A program made the position numbers and the translations under genes. A stretch of DNA of 64,000 nt from Leptolyngbya ohadii IS1 (lineage in GTDB: Bacteria; Cyanobacteriota; Cyanobacteriia; Elainellales; Elainellaceae), in assembly GCF_002215035.1 (NCBI RefSeq), contig NZ_NKFP01000001.1, positions 124,001 to 188,000 on the forward strand, in the 5' to 3' direction. Below are positions 35,827-45,334 of the stretch, one piece after another (the first letter of the stretch is position 1; every line of letters begins with the position of its first letter). The notes below the pieces were generated by a model. It was not told where the DNA came from and searched no databases. It saw only the letters and a list, made by a program, of their open reading frames with translations.

Positions 35827-38118
35827 ATGACAGAACAGAAGGTTGACTTAACCAATTGCGATCGCGAACCCATCCACATTCCAGGGTTAATTCAGCCGCA
35901 TGGCGTGCTGCTCGTACTCGAAGCTTCGACGCTAAAGATTATTCAGGTCAGCAATAATACCGGAGAATGGCTGGGACGATCGCCCGAAGACCTGTTGGGT
36001 CAACTGCTGTCTATGCTGCTGGATGAGAAGCAGATGATAGCGATCGAGCAGTGTTTAGCCGGAGAGTTTGAAAGCCTTAATCCGCTCGACCTCTGCATCC
36101 GGCGCGGCAGTGAATGGATCTGCTTCGATGGAATTGTTCATTTCCATGACGGGGTTGTGCTGATTGAGCTGGAGCCGCAAACCGCTGACGATCGGAAGAA
36201 CTTTTTTGGGTTTTATCAGCAGGTTCGGGGAACGATTACCAAAATTCAGAAAGCGCCGACGCTGCGAGAGATGAGCCAGGTGGTGGTCGAGGAGGTGCGT
36301 AAGCTCACCGGGTTTAGCCGCGTGATGGTTTACCAGTTCGATGCCGATGGTGCCGGAAGCGTGATTGCAGAAGCAACAGACCACGAAACGCCCTATCTCG
36401 ATCTGCGATATCCTGCAACCGATATTCCAAAACAGGCTCGCCAGCTCTACACCCTCAACTGGCTGCGAATCATTCCCACGTCCGACTACCAGCCCATCAC
36501 CCTTACCCCGCCCCTCAATCCGCTCACCGGGCAGCCGCTCGACCTCAGTTTGTCTGTACTGCGAAGCGTGTCTCCTCTGCACCTGGAGTACCTGCAAAAT
36601 ATGGGGGTGGCGGCTTCCATGTCGATTTCCCTGATTCAAGACCAGAAACTCTGGGGACTGATTGCCTGCCATCACGATTCGCCTCGCTATGTGCCTTACA
36701 GCATTCGCACTGCCTGTGAGTTTATTGGTCAGGTGATGTCGGTCGAACTGGCAAACAAGATCGCAAACGAAGACCTCGATTACAAAATGGCGCTCAAGTC
36801 TCTGCAAACCAGCTTTGTAGAATCCCTGTCTCGCTCGGAGCATTTAATAGATGGGCTGATGCAGCTCGAAGGCAAACTGCTGGATCTGGTGAGCGCTACA
36901 GGTGCCGTGATCTGGATGGGGGGTACCCCTTCTGGGGAACTGCAAAGCAACCGCTGTCACTGTATAGGTACAACGCCGCCCCAATCCACCCTGCCCGCTT
37001 TGATCGCCTGGCTCAAGCCCCACTTGCACCTCAATCTTTTCCATACCCAGTCCCTTTCCGCACTCCATCCCCGGTGGGAATCGGACAAGGCGATCGCCAG
37101 CGGCTTACTGGCACTGGAAATCTCAAAAGTGCATGAAACCTATATTCTCTGGTTCCGTCCCGAAGTGCTACAAACGGTCAGCTGGGGCGGTAATCCCAAC
37201 AAGCCTGTGGAAGTGCAGGGAGACGGCACCCTCTATCTCACTCCTCGGCAGTCGTTTGAACGATGGCAGGAAACGGTGAGCGGCTGTTCTCTCCCCTGGA
37301 AACCCTGTGAACTGGAAGTTGTTGCCGAACTGCGAAGCCTGATTGTCGGCATTATTCTGCGGCAGGCGGATGAACTGGCATCGATGAATATCGAACTTCA
37401 GCGCAGCAACGAAGAGCTGGATTCCTTTGCCTACATTGCCTCCCATGACCTGAAGGAGCCGCTGCGAGGCATCCATAACTACGCCAATTTCCTAATGGAA
37501 GATTACGGCGAAACGCTGAACGAAGACGGGGTCGGCAAGCTGCAAACCCTGGTGCGACTCACGCAGCGTATGGAGGATTTGATTAATTCACTGCTGCATT
37601 TCTCGCGTCTGGGGCGGGCTGAACTGATGCGGCAGCGCGTGAATCTTAACGATTTAGTGTATCAAGTCGTTGCAACCCTCACAATGGCGCGACCACAAAA
37701 CGCGATCGAATTCCGTATCCCTCGTGCCCTACCCAAGGTGGAATGCGATAAGGCACAGATCAACGAACTCTTTACGAATCTAATTAGTAATGCTATCAAG
37801 TACAACGACAAACCAGAGAAATGGGTAGAAATTGGTTACGTCGGAGACATTCAGGAGAACGCGCAGGAAGAACCGCTTCACCCGACGGTGTTCTATGTGC
37901 GGGATAATGGCATCGGTATCCCCAAGGAATATATCGAACAGATTTTTCAAATCTTTAAGCGGCTGCACGGGCGGGATGAGTTTGGCGGCGGCACGGGAGC
38001 TGGGTTAACCATTGCCCGCAAAATTGTGGAGCGGCACGGCGGTACCATCTGGGTCGAATCCGCCCCTAATGTCGGTAGCACCTTCTATTTCACGCTTCAA
38101 GCCGAGGCAATTGCATGA
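35827..38118 (+). CDS. Bacteriophytochrome-type red-light sensor histidine kinase (CphB-like)
   Basis: The 763-residue protein has the PAS-GAF-PHY photosensory core and a kinase module. Cys11 in 'NCDREPIHIPG' occupies the position of the biliverdin-binding Cys of bacteriophytochromes. The GAF domain carries 'PATDIP' (Asp199). Where Cph1-type phytochromes have a Cys before His, it reads 'SPLHLEY' (His252, no Cys), so biliverdin rather than phycocyanobilin attachment is expected. The PHY tongue motif 'WGGNPNKP' is present. The kinase has His540 in 'SHDLKEPLRG', the N box 'NLISNAIKYND' and glycine motifs 'DNGIGIP' and 'GAGLTIARK'. The response regulator gene overlaps its stop by 4 bp. Confidence 0.92.
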   Translation: MTEQKVDLTNCDREPIHIPGLIQPHGVLLVLEASTLKIIQVSNNTGEWLGRSPEDLLGQLLSMLLDEKQMIAIEQCLAGEFESLNPLDLCIRRGSEWICFDGIVHFHDGVVLIELEPQTADDRKNFFGFYQQVRGTITKIQKAPTLREMSQVVVEEVRKLTGFSRVMVYQFDADGAGSVIAEATDHETPYLDLRYPATDIPKQARQLYTLNWLRIIPTSDYQPITLTPPLNPLTGQPLDLSLSVLRSVSPLHLEYLQNMGVAASMSISLIQDQKLWGLIACHHDSPRYVPYSIRTACEFIGQVMSVELANKIANEDLDYKMALKSLQTSFVESLSRSEHLIDGLMQLEGKLLDLVSATGAVIWMGGTPSGELQSNRCHCIGTTPPQSTLPALIAWLKPHLHLNLFHTQSLSALHPRWESDKAIASGLLALEISKVHETYILWFRPEVLQTVSWGGNPNKPVEVQGDGTLYLTPRQSFERWQETVSGCSLPWKPCELEVVAELRSLIVGIILRQADELASMNIELQRSNEELDSFAYIASHDLKEPLRGIHNYANFLMEDYGETLNEDGVGKLQTLVRLTQRMEDLINSLLHFSRLGRAELMRQRVNLNDLVYQVVATLTMARPQNAIEFRIPRALPKVECDKAQINELFTNLISNAIKYNDKPEKWVEIGYVGDIQENAQEEPLHPTVFYVRDNGIGIPKEYIEQIFQIFKRLHGRDEFGGGTGAGLTIARKIVERHGGTIWVESAPNVGSTFYFTLQAEAIA

Positions 38119-38588
38119 TCAGTCCGATGACCTCTCCAGTGCTTCAGACCCCCTCCCTGCTAATCGTTGAGGATAGCAACGAAGATTTTGAGGCACTGCA
38201 ACGATTTCTGCGCCGCTCTCCAATGCCCATTCCGTTCCAGCGATGCGTTAATGGAGAACAGGCGTTAGCATTTCTGTACCGCACGGGCAACTACGCTGAT
38301 CCTCAAGTCGCGCCTCGTCCCAGCCTCATCCTGCTAGACTTAAATCCGCCTAGAACCGATGGGCGAGAAGTGCTGCGACGCATCAAACAGGATGATAATC
38401 TGAAGAAGATTCCGATCGTCGTGTTCACCACATCCAATAATCCAAAGGATATTGAAATTTGCTACCAGTACGGCGCAAATACCTACATTGTGAAGCCGAT
38501 CGATTTTGAACTTCTAAAGCAGAGTATTCAACAGCTGATGCAGTACTGGTTTCAAATCGCGACGCTACCGGAAAAGGCGGAAGATTAG
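38115..38588 (+). CDS. Rcp-type response regulator of the phytochrome operon
   Basis: A 157-residue single receiver of the Rcp1 type that accompanies cyanobacterial phytochromes. It has the acidic pair in 'LIVEDSNED', phosphoacceptor Asp75 in 'LLDLNPPRTDG', 'VFTTSNNPKD' and the conserved Lys in 'YIVKPIDF'. Its ATG overlaps the phytochrome stop (ATGA), a sign of translational coupling. A second in-frame ATG at residue 5 is an alternative start. Most relatives have 'LNLPG' where this one has 'LNPPR', a minor deviation next to the active site. Confidence 0.9.
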   Translation: MISPMTSPVLQTPSLLIVEDSNEDFEALQRFLRRSPMPIPFQRCVNGEQALAFLYRTGNYADPQVAPRPSLILLDLNPPRTDGREVLRRIKQDDNLKKIPIVVFTTSNNPKDIEICYQYGANTYIVKPIDFELLKQSIQQLMQYWFQIATLPEKAED

Positions 38589-38590
38589 CC

Positions 38591-41500
38591 ATGATTCAAG
38601 CTCGACGCACGATTCTGATTGTGGATGATAGCCCAGAAGACCGCGAGCTGTATCGGCGATTTTTGTTGAAGGATGAAACCTGCGTTTATCACATTCTTGA
38701 AGCGACAAATGGGCGGCAGGGTTTGGCACTCTGGCAGCAGCACAGACCGGATATTCTCCTGCTCGACTATCGACTGCCCGATCTGGATGGACTTGCATTC
38801 CTGGGAGCGTTAGAGTGCCCCACCCAGCGACCCTGCCTGCCAGTCGTCATGCTGACCGGGTTAGGCAATGAGGCGATCGCCGTTAAAGCCATTAAAGCGG
38901 GGGCACAGGACTACCTGGTAAAAGGGCAAATTATCCCGGAGGGGCTGCATCTGGCGATTGAAGGGGCGATCGAGTCTGTCCGGCTTCATCGAGAACTGCA
39001 ACAGCGGATTGAACGCGAACGGCTCGTCGCGCAAATTACACAGCACATTCGACGATCGCTCGACCTCCAGACCATCCTGCAAACCACCGTAGACGAGGTA
39101 CGGCAGTTTCTCCAAACCGATCGCGTGATTCTCTTTCGCCTGGAACCAGATGGGAGCGGCACAGTGGTAACAGAATCGGTGGGTTCAGCGTGGCAGTCGA
39201 TTCTAGCCTCCAATATTCATGATCCTTGCTTTACCGAGGGGTATGTCGAACCCTATCGACAGGGGTTAGTGACCGCCAAACCAGATATCTATAACGGGAC
39301 GATCGATCCCTGTCATGTCGAGCTGCTGGCTCGGTTTCAGGTAAAAGCGAATCTGGTTGTGCCAATCCTCCAGGACGATCAGTTATGGGGACTGCTGATC
39401 GCGCATCACTGCGCTACCCCCCGCCAGTGGCAGCTGCTGGAAGTGGATTTGCTCAAAGAACTTGCCAATCAGGTGAGCATTGCCCTTCAGCAAGCAGAGC
39501 TTTATCAGCGCGTCCAGCAGGAACTCGCCGAGCGACAGCAGGCAGAAGCAGCACTGCGGCAGCAAACCGATCGTGAACGTCTGGTGACGCAAATTGCCCA
39601 GCGCATTCGCCAAACGCTCGATCTGAACGAAATTTTGCAGACCACTGTGGCAGAGGTGCGGCAGTTTCTCCAAACCGATCGCGTGTTTATGTACCGCTTT
39701 CAGCCCGACTTTAGCGGCGTGGTGGTGGTGGAATCGGTCGGAGAGGCGTGGCAGCCGATCCTCCATACCGAGGTGGAAGACCTGTATTCCGTGGACATAC
39801 GGGATGAGGACTATCGACAGGGATGCATCCAGGCAGTTGCGGATATCTACAGTGCGGGCTTAACCGATCGTCATGTCGAGCTGCTGGAGCGATTTCAGGT
39901 GCGGGCAAACCTGGCAGTTCCGATTCTGCACAACGAGGGGCTATGGGGATTGCTGGTTGCCAATCACTGTGCTGCTCCGCGTCAGTGGCAGTCGTTTGAG
40001 GTCGATCTGCTGAAGCAATTAGCCATTCAGGTGGGCATTGCCCTCCAGCAGTCGGAGCTGTATCAGCAGGCGCAAAATGAAATTGCTGAACGCAGGCTGA
40101 TTGAGGAGTCGCTGCGGCAAAGTGAGGCATTTAAGGAGCGAGTGCTGGATAGCAGTGCCGACTGTATCAAAGTGCTGGATCTCGAAGGGCGGCTCGTCTA
40201 CATGAATGGGGGTGGGCTGTGCCAGATGGAGATCGATGATTTCGCGCCGTTCCTCCATGCAGAATGGACGTCCTTTTGGCAGGACGAGGGATATGAACTT
40301 GCCCAATCTGCTCTTGCGGTCGCTAAAGCTGGCAAAGTTAGCACGTTTCAGGGCTACTGCCCCACAGCAAAAGGCACACCGAAATGGTGGGAAGTGATTG
40401 TCTGTCCTATTCTCGATCGTGCAGGGAACGTGGAACGTATTCTGTCGATTTCGCGGGACGTGAGCGATCGCATCCGCTTTGAACAGGAACGCGAGCAAAT
40501 CCTGGCGCAGGAACAGGCAGCAAGGCAGGTTGCCGAACGCGCCAACCGTACCAAAGATGAATTTCTGGCGGTGCTGTCCCACGAACTCCGATCGCCCCTC
40601 AACCCGATTCTGGGCTGGGCTAAGCTGCTTCAAAGCCGCTCTTTTGATGCATCTCGCACGAGTGAGGCGCTGGCAGTCATTGAACGCAATGCCAAACTGC
40701 AAGCACAGCTCATTGATGATTTGCTGGACATTTCCCGGATTATGAGCGGCAAGCTTGCCCTCACTTCCAACCCGGTTGATCTACCGTTTGTTGTCCTTTC
40801 GGCTCTGGAAACCGTTCGGCTTGGCGCAGAAGCAAAGCAAATTCACATTGAAAAGAGTCTGGAATTTGAGTCTGGGTTGGTTTTGGGCGATGCCGCACGC
40901 TTGCAGCAGGTCGTCTGGAATTTGCTCTCCAATGCGGTTAAATTTACCCCAGCCGGAGGGCACATCACCGTGCAGCTGGTGAGGGAAATGTCTGGCGATG
41001 CTGCCTTTGCGAAACTGAGCGTGACGGACAACGGAAAGGGGATTAAACCCGAATTCCTGCCGCACCTGTTTGAGTATTTTCGACAGGAAGATTCATCCAC
41101 CACTCGTCGCTTTGGCGGGCTGGGGTTGGGACTGGCGATCGTGCGGCAAATTGTGGAAATGCACGGCGGTACAGTTGAAGCTGAGAGCCAGGGCGAAGGA
41201 CAGGGGGCAACTTTTACCGTAAGACTGCCGCTCCGCAGCCATGAAACCGCCCCCCAATTGGCTAAACTCTCCTCTTCTCGCTCCTCCCTTGCTGGATCTC
41301 CTGCACTGCCGCTAACGGGAGTTCAACTGCTTGTCGTGGATGATGATCTGGACAACCTCAATTTTTATACCGTTGTTTTAGAGTCTTCTGGAGCGGAGGT
41401 GGTTGCTGTTAGTTCTGCCGCAGAAGCAATGCAGCACTTATCGGAAACAACACCAGACATCCTGGTTAGTGACATTGGAATGCCAGATACTAACGGTTAT

Positions 41501-41695
41501 GTGCTGATGGAGCAGGTGAAAACGGCAGAGGCAACCCAAGGAAAGCAAATCCCAGCGATCGCCCTCACTGCTTATGCCAGCGATCGGGATCGAGAACTTG
41601 CCTTAGCTGCCGGGTTTCGATCCCATCTTGCAAAACCGATCGAGCCAGATGCCCTGGTGGAGGCGATCGCCCAACTGCTGGGGCAATTACATTAA
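38591..41695 (+). CDS. Hybrid histidine kinase REC-GAF-GAF-PAS-HK-REC
   Basis: The gene starts 2 bp after the response regulator stop and completes the phytochrome operon. The 1034-residue product has an N-terminal receiver (Asp59 in 'LLLDYRLPDLDG'), two similar GAF domains (about 145-300 and 335-485, each with 'ETDRV/QTDRV' and 'DLLK(E/Q)LA(N/I)QV'), a PAS domain (about 510-635), a kinase core (His664 in 'LSHELRSPLNP', N box 'NLLSNAVKFTP', 'GLGLGLAIVRQ') and a C-terminal receiver (Asp961 in 'LVSDIGMPD'). The GAF pair looks like an internal duplication. It likely receives or integrates signals together with the phytochrome. Confidence 0.9.
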   Translation: MIQARRTILIVDDSPEDRELYRRFLLKDETCVYHILEATNGRQGLALWQQHRPDILLLDYRLPDLDGLAFLGALECPTQRPCLPVVMLTGLGNEAIAVKAIKAGAQDYLVKGQIIPEGLHLAIEGAIESVRLHRELQQRIERERLVAQITQHIRRSLDLQTILQTTVDEVRQFLQTDRVILFRLEPDGSGTVVTESVGSAWQSILASNIHDPCFTEGYVEPYRQGLVTAKPDIYNGTIDPCHVELLARFQVKANLVVPILQDDQLWGLLIAHHCATPRQWQLLEVDLLKELANQVSIALQQAELYQRVQQELAERQQAEAALRQQTDRERLVTQIAQRIRQTLDLNEILQTTVAEVRQFLQTDRVFMYRFQPDFSGVVVVESVGEAWQPILHTEVEDLYSVDIRDEDYRQGCIQAVADIYSAGLTDRHVELLERFQVRANLAVPILHNEGLWGLLVANHCAAPRQWQSFEVDLLKQLAIQVGIALQQSELYQQAQNEIAERRLIEESLRQSEAFKERVLDSSADCIKVLDLEGRLVYMNGGGLCQMEIDDFAPFLHAEWTSFWQDEGYELAQSALAVAKAGKVSTFQGYCPTAKGTPKWWEVIVCPILDRAGNVERILSISRDVSDRIRFEQEREQILAQEQAARQVAERANRTKDEFLAVLSHELRSPLNPILGWAKLLQSRSFDASRTSEALAVIERNAKLQAQLIDDLLDISRIMSGKLALTSNPVDLPFVVLSALETVRLGAEAKQIHIEKSLEFESGLVLGDAARLQQVVWNLLSNAVKFTPAGGHITVQLVREMSGDAAFAKLSVTDNGKGIKPEFLPHLFEYFRQEDSSTTRRFGGLGLGLAIVRQIVEMHGGTVEAESQGEGQGATFTVRLPLRSHETAPQLAKLSSSRSSLAGSPALPLTGVQLLVVDDDLDNLNFYTVVLESSGAEVVAVSSAAEAMQHLSETTPDILVSDIGMPDTNGYVLMEQVKTAEATQGKQIPAIALTAYASDRDRELALAAGFRSHLAKPIEPDALVEAIAQLLGQLH

Positions 41696-41827
41696 TGGCT
41701 TCAATGGCTTCGGGGCAGTTCTGTGGGGCATGGGGCAGTGCGGAGAGCAGCAGGAGATGGCATAGCGCGAATAGCCAGCTGTCGCAAATGGACTTTCGTT
41801 CCCTGATGCCGCTCTAGGAAACAGGGT

Positions 41828-42976
41828 TTATAGCTGGTTCCATTCCCGAATGACGGTTTGCAGGGACTGGGGCAGGCTGTCCTGTTCGAGATCAATATAG
41901 GCGACTGTGCTTCCCATTGCCTGAAAAACGGTGGTGGGATAATCTGCCAGGGCAGCAGAGGTGAGATAGCGCATCCCGTTCAGGTTGGGAAACTGCTGCT
42001 GCTGTAAGACCTGCTCAAACTGCTGCAATTGCGCCTGGGAGAGGCGTTTAATAATCACGGGTTCAGGGTTAGAGGCGGACAAGCCTGTGCTTCTGCGGTA
42101 GAGGACTCCATCTGAGGTCAAAACGGTTTGAGCCGTATCGCCCGCCAATCCTCCTGCAACCGTCATCTGAAATACGATGTTTTCGGGGACTCGTGGGGCT
42201 TCCTCCTCGGACGGCATAAAGGAAGGCGTAATTTGATTGCCGCTGCCGCTTGCGGTTGTATTTTGCACAATGCGCGTGCCCTCCTGATCCAGGTGATAAA
42301 CCCAGCTCTGGCGATCGCCCTTTACAATCACACGGTAGCCGGAGATGGCAATCATGGTGCAGGCGCGTTCGGGGACAAAAATTCCCATGCAGCCGTCCCA
42401 GGTTCGGGGCTGGGATTCAAGCACACTGAGCGTATTAGCCGGAACATTGACTTCACGAGCGATCGTTTCAAACAGCCGATCAACCAGCTGGGGCGGCAAG
42501 GTAGCCGTGTCTTGAGTTTCTAGCTTAATCACCTGCGCCCTCCGATCAGTGCGATAGACCCAGTTCTGTTGCCCATTTGAGAGTTCGATGCGCCATCCGT
42601 CCACCAATGCCATCGCACATCGCTCATTGGGGGCAGCTAAACCCAAGCAGCTATCTGACCAGGTTTCTTGACTAAACTGCACAACCCTAAGGTCACGTCG
42701 GCGCACATTAAACCGCTGAGCTAGGTCGCGCCGCACTCGCCGGATGACCTGGGGCGGAAGTTGGGCAGCTTCTTCCTGAGCTGAATTCGACTGCACCAAG
42801 ACTGAGCGATCCGCAGGGGGACTGGCAATTGCTACGGATTGAGCCACAGCTGAGAAGGCGCTACTGAACATGACCAGACTCAAGCAAGCAGTCGAACAGG
42901 TCTTTTGAAACTGAGAAACTTTTGAGGATGAGACTTTTGAGGATGAGACTTTTGAGGATGAAAGAAAACGCAGCAT
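41828..42976 (-). CDS. Secreted protein with duplicated ~75-residue domain
   Basis: The 382-residue protein has an N-terminal signal-like hydrophobic stretch at about 30-50, preceded by a repeated Ser/Lys/Val word (SSKVS three times) encoded by a 15-nt tandem repeat at about 42913-42960. Two similar domains follow (about 75-145 and 155-225). Each has 'P-Q-(V/L)-(I/V)' helix starts, a 'TW(S/D)(D/G)C(L/M)G' Cys motif, a second Cys in 'ERC' or 'RACTM', and an 'NWVYRTD/SWVYHLD' end. This pattern is common in cyanobacterial exported proteins of unknown function. The C-terminal third is a different domain. Disulphides between the two Cys of each unit are plausible. Confidence 0.7.
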   Translation of the reverse strand: MLRFLSSSKVSSSKVSSSKVSQFQKTCSTACLSLVMFSSAFSAVAQSVAIASPPADRSVLVQSNSAQEEAAQLPPQVIRRVRRDLAQRFNVRRRDLRVVQFSQETWSDSCLGLAAPNERCAMALVDGWRIELSNGQQNWVYRTDRRAQVIKLETQDTATLPPQLVDRLFETIAREVNVPANTLSVLESQPRTWDGCMGIFVPERACTMIAISGYRVIVKGDRQSWVYHLDQEGTRIVQNTTASGSGNQITPSFMPSEEEAPRVPENIVFQMTVAGGLAGDTAQTVLTSDGVLYRRSTGLSASNPEPVIIKRLSQAQLQQFEQVLQQQQFPNLNGMRYLTSAALADYPTTVFQAMGSTVAYIDLEQDSLPQSLQTVIREWNQL

Positions 42977-43321
42977 AATGAACCCGGTTACTGTTAAATC
43001 TAATCAATCTAAAAACTCACTTCTTTAACTTAGTCGCTAATCTGGTGCTAGCAAATCGGGTTACTCAATTTGAAACCGCTGTGAATTGGGAGGATGGAAA
43101 TAGGCGTCCAGGGTTTCAAACCAGAGCAAAGCCTTTTGCAAGATTTCTACCCTTTCATAGAGGCAAACTTGGCAGCGATCCTTTACCTTAAGCGTTAGCT
43201 GTTTTACTTACACGCCCTTGCTGCTGGTAGATGAGCTTGCACTGCCGCAAGATTCTGCCGCGAATAATTCTGCTGCGAATAATTCTGTAATTAATCAACC
43301 TTCATTCCCTGGGTCACTCCA
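42977..43321. other. Divergent intergenic region
   Basis: This 345-bp region separates the secreted duplicated-domain gene from the DUF1206 gene. It contains a near-duplicate GCGAATAATTCTG unit at about 43259-43286. No gene or RNA is recognised. Confidence 0.4.
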
Positions 43322-44173
43322 ATGCCACGACAAAATACTCCGCTTTCCAATATTCAGCAGCCTGCACGACGAGCCGCTTCCCATCCCTGGGTCGAAAAAC
43401 TGGCTCGCTTTGGGTTCGCAGCGAAAGGCATCGTCTATTTTATCGTTGGATTACTGGCAGCCCAAGCTGCTTTGGGAACAGGAGGGCAAACAACAGACAC
43501 CAGCGGGGCACTCACCACGATCGTTAATCAGCCCTTTGGAAAATTCCTGCTGGCACTGGTGACGATCGGCTTAATTGGCTATGCCCTCTGGCGCTTCGTT
43601 CAGGCAATTTTTGACCCGGAACATCAGGGAGCGCGAACTGAAGCAAAACATATCGCGCAGCGTATTGGCTACGGATTGAGTGCGATCGCCTACAGCGGGT
43701 TAGCCCTGACCGCCATCAAACTCATTCTGGGCAATCCCAGTAATGGCGGGGATTCAACGCGGGACTGGACTGCTCGCTTTATGGGGCAACCCTTTGGGCG
43801 ATGGCTGGTTGGATTAGCAGGACTCGCTGTAATCGGCGTCGGGCTTTCCTATCTGTATCAGGCATACAAAGCCAAATTTCAGCGTCATTTCAACCTACAG
43901 TTGATGAGCGAAGGGGAGCGTCGATGGACGAAACGATTGGGGCAGTTTGGCATTGCGGCGCGGGGTGTCGTGTTTAGCATCATTGGTTTATTTCTGATGC
44001 TGGCGGCTCTGAATGAGAATGCAAATGAAGCGAGAGGATTGGGGGGTGCATTAGCGGCTCTGGCAGCACAGCCCTTTGGACCCTGGCTTCTGGGAATTGT
44101 GGCTTTAGGGCTGATTGCCTATAGCATCTACTCTTTAATTGAGGCACGATATCGACAGATTCAGCAGCCGTAG
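43322..44173 (+). CDS. DUF1206 membrane protein
   Basis: The 283-residue product contains three DUF1206 units, each of two membrane segments, with the recurring start 'LARFGFAAKGIVYFIVGLLA', 'IGYGLSAIAYSGLALTAIKL' and 'LGQFGIAARGVVFSIIGLFL'. That gives six predicted membrane helices, with 'QPFG(K/R)(F/W)L' motifs before the second helix of each unit. The family function is unknown. The ATG lacks a strong ribosome site, but the N-terminal sequence leads directly into the first unit. No link to neighbours is obvious. Confidence 0.85.
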   Translation: MPRQNTPLSNIQQPARRAASHPWVEKLARFGFAAKGIVYFIVGLLAAQAALGTGGQTTDTSGALTTIVNQPFGKFLLALVTIGLIGYALWRFVQAIFDPEHQGARTEAKHIAQRIGYGLSAIAYSGLALTAIKLILGNPSNGGDSTRDWTARFMGQPFGRWLVGLAGLAVIGVGLSYLYQAYKAKFQRHFNLQLMSEGERRWTKRLGQFGIAARGVVFSIIGLFLMLAALNENANEARGLGGALAALAAQPFGPWLLGIVALGLIAYSIYSLIEARYRQIQQP

Positions 44174-44291
44174 ACTACACCTGGTTTTGTGATTAGAAAA
44201 GGCGATCGGTTCGGGACTCTCCATAGCCATCTTCCGCATTGCTGGGAAGGACGCTCTGTAAACTGCTTTCTGCTACAAAGTGGGGAATTGA

Positions 44292-45317
44292 TCAAAGTAG
44301 CAGCTGTTCAGAACACTGTAGGATCTGCTCGGTGAACGGACGACGTTCTACAAACTGCTGACTTAAGAAGATGTGCCGTACTAGAGTCAGGGCTGTGTAG
44401 GCTCGGATTGCGGCGCGAGTAGCTGTCCCGGAAAGCTGTACAAAGGTTTCCTCTAGGGCGATCGATCGATCTTGCAGCGCATCTGCATTTCCAAATGTTC
44501 GGATTCCCTGTTCGATCAAATGCCCAATAAAGTTACCGATATCCAAACTTGGATCGCCTTCACAGTACAGGTCTAAGTCTAATAAGTACAAACGAGAACC
44601 GCTGACGATGATCTGATCGGGATAAAAGTCTCGATGAATCCCGCAGGAATTCGGTTTAGGCGTGGCTGCTCCTAAACGATAACAGGCATCTAAGAGCCGC
44701 TCTAATCGCGTTTCCCACTGGGGATATTGCTGCATCACTTGGGTCAGGCGATCGCGCAGGATATTTAGTTCGTCTGTCATTGTGTGACGACGGCGGGGAG
44801 GAATATTGGCACTATGCAGTTTATGGACTGCTTCAGCAATGCGTTGCGCCAGGGCAATGCCGCCAGGCTGGGGTAGAAGATGGGTTGCGATCGTGCCTGG
44901 AACCTTTTGCTGGAGCCACATTTGCAGATTGGGAATTATTGCGATCGGCTCTGGAACTGAAATATCATCTTCGCTCTTTTCTGAGAATCCAGTGTTCCAC
45001 AGAGCTTGCTGAAGCTGATAGCTATTTGTATCAATTCCTTTGGCTCGAACTTTTCCAATCAGCGTGATTGTTTGACTGTCAGAATCGATCGCCGTATGAT
45101 TCGCTGCATCATTAACTTTCACGTCATACTCGATTAGACAACGGCGACCCGGTTTGTAACGAATGACGCGAACCTCGCAGAGTTGGGCTTGTTTTAGGGC
45201 AAACGGCAGACATTGATCAAACTGTTGCTGAACAAATAGAGGATCGATCGCCCTTATCAACCAGGGCATTTTGGCATCTGCGGTAATGTTAAAAGGGTCA
45301 GTGATGGGAATATTCAA
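44292..45317 (-). CDS. APH-fold phosphotransferase, last gene of glycan operon
   Basis: The 341-residue protein has an aminoglycoside-phosphotransferase/choline-kinase fold: catalytic loop 'HRDFYPDQ' (His228, Asp230) and the metal site 'LLDLD' (Asp247/Asp249). The start is TTG at 45317; an ATG at 45269 is possible. It lies 17 bp after the ABC exporter gene and is the last of five minus-strand genes for glycan assembly. In that setting a sugar or other small-molecule kinase is more likely than antibiotic resistance. Substrate unknown. Confidence 0.75.
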   Translation of the reverse strand: MNIPITDPFNITADAKMPWLIRAIDPLFVQQQFDQCLPFALKQAQLCEVRVIRYKPGRRCLIEYDVKVNDAANHTAIDSDSQTITLIGKVRAKGIDTNSYQLQQALWNTGFSEKSEDDISVPEPIAIIPNLQMWLQQKVPGTIATHLLPQPGGIALAQRIAEAVHKLHSANIPPRRRHTMTDELNILRDRLTQVMQQYPQWETRLERLLDACYRLGAATPKPNSCGIHRDFYPDQIIVSGSRLYLLDLDLYCEGDPSLDIGNFIGHLIEQGIRTFGNADALQDRSIALEETFVQLSGTATRAAIRAYTALTLVRHIFLSQQFVERRPFTEQILQCSEQLLL

Positions 45318-45334
45318 ATTAATTTTGACGGTAT

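Noticed and set aside
44292..45317. Antibiotic-resistance aminoglycoside phosphotransferase
   Set aside because: The fold is shared by many small-molecule kinases, and the operon context is glycan synthesis.
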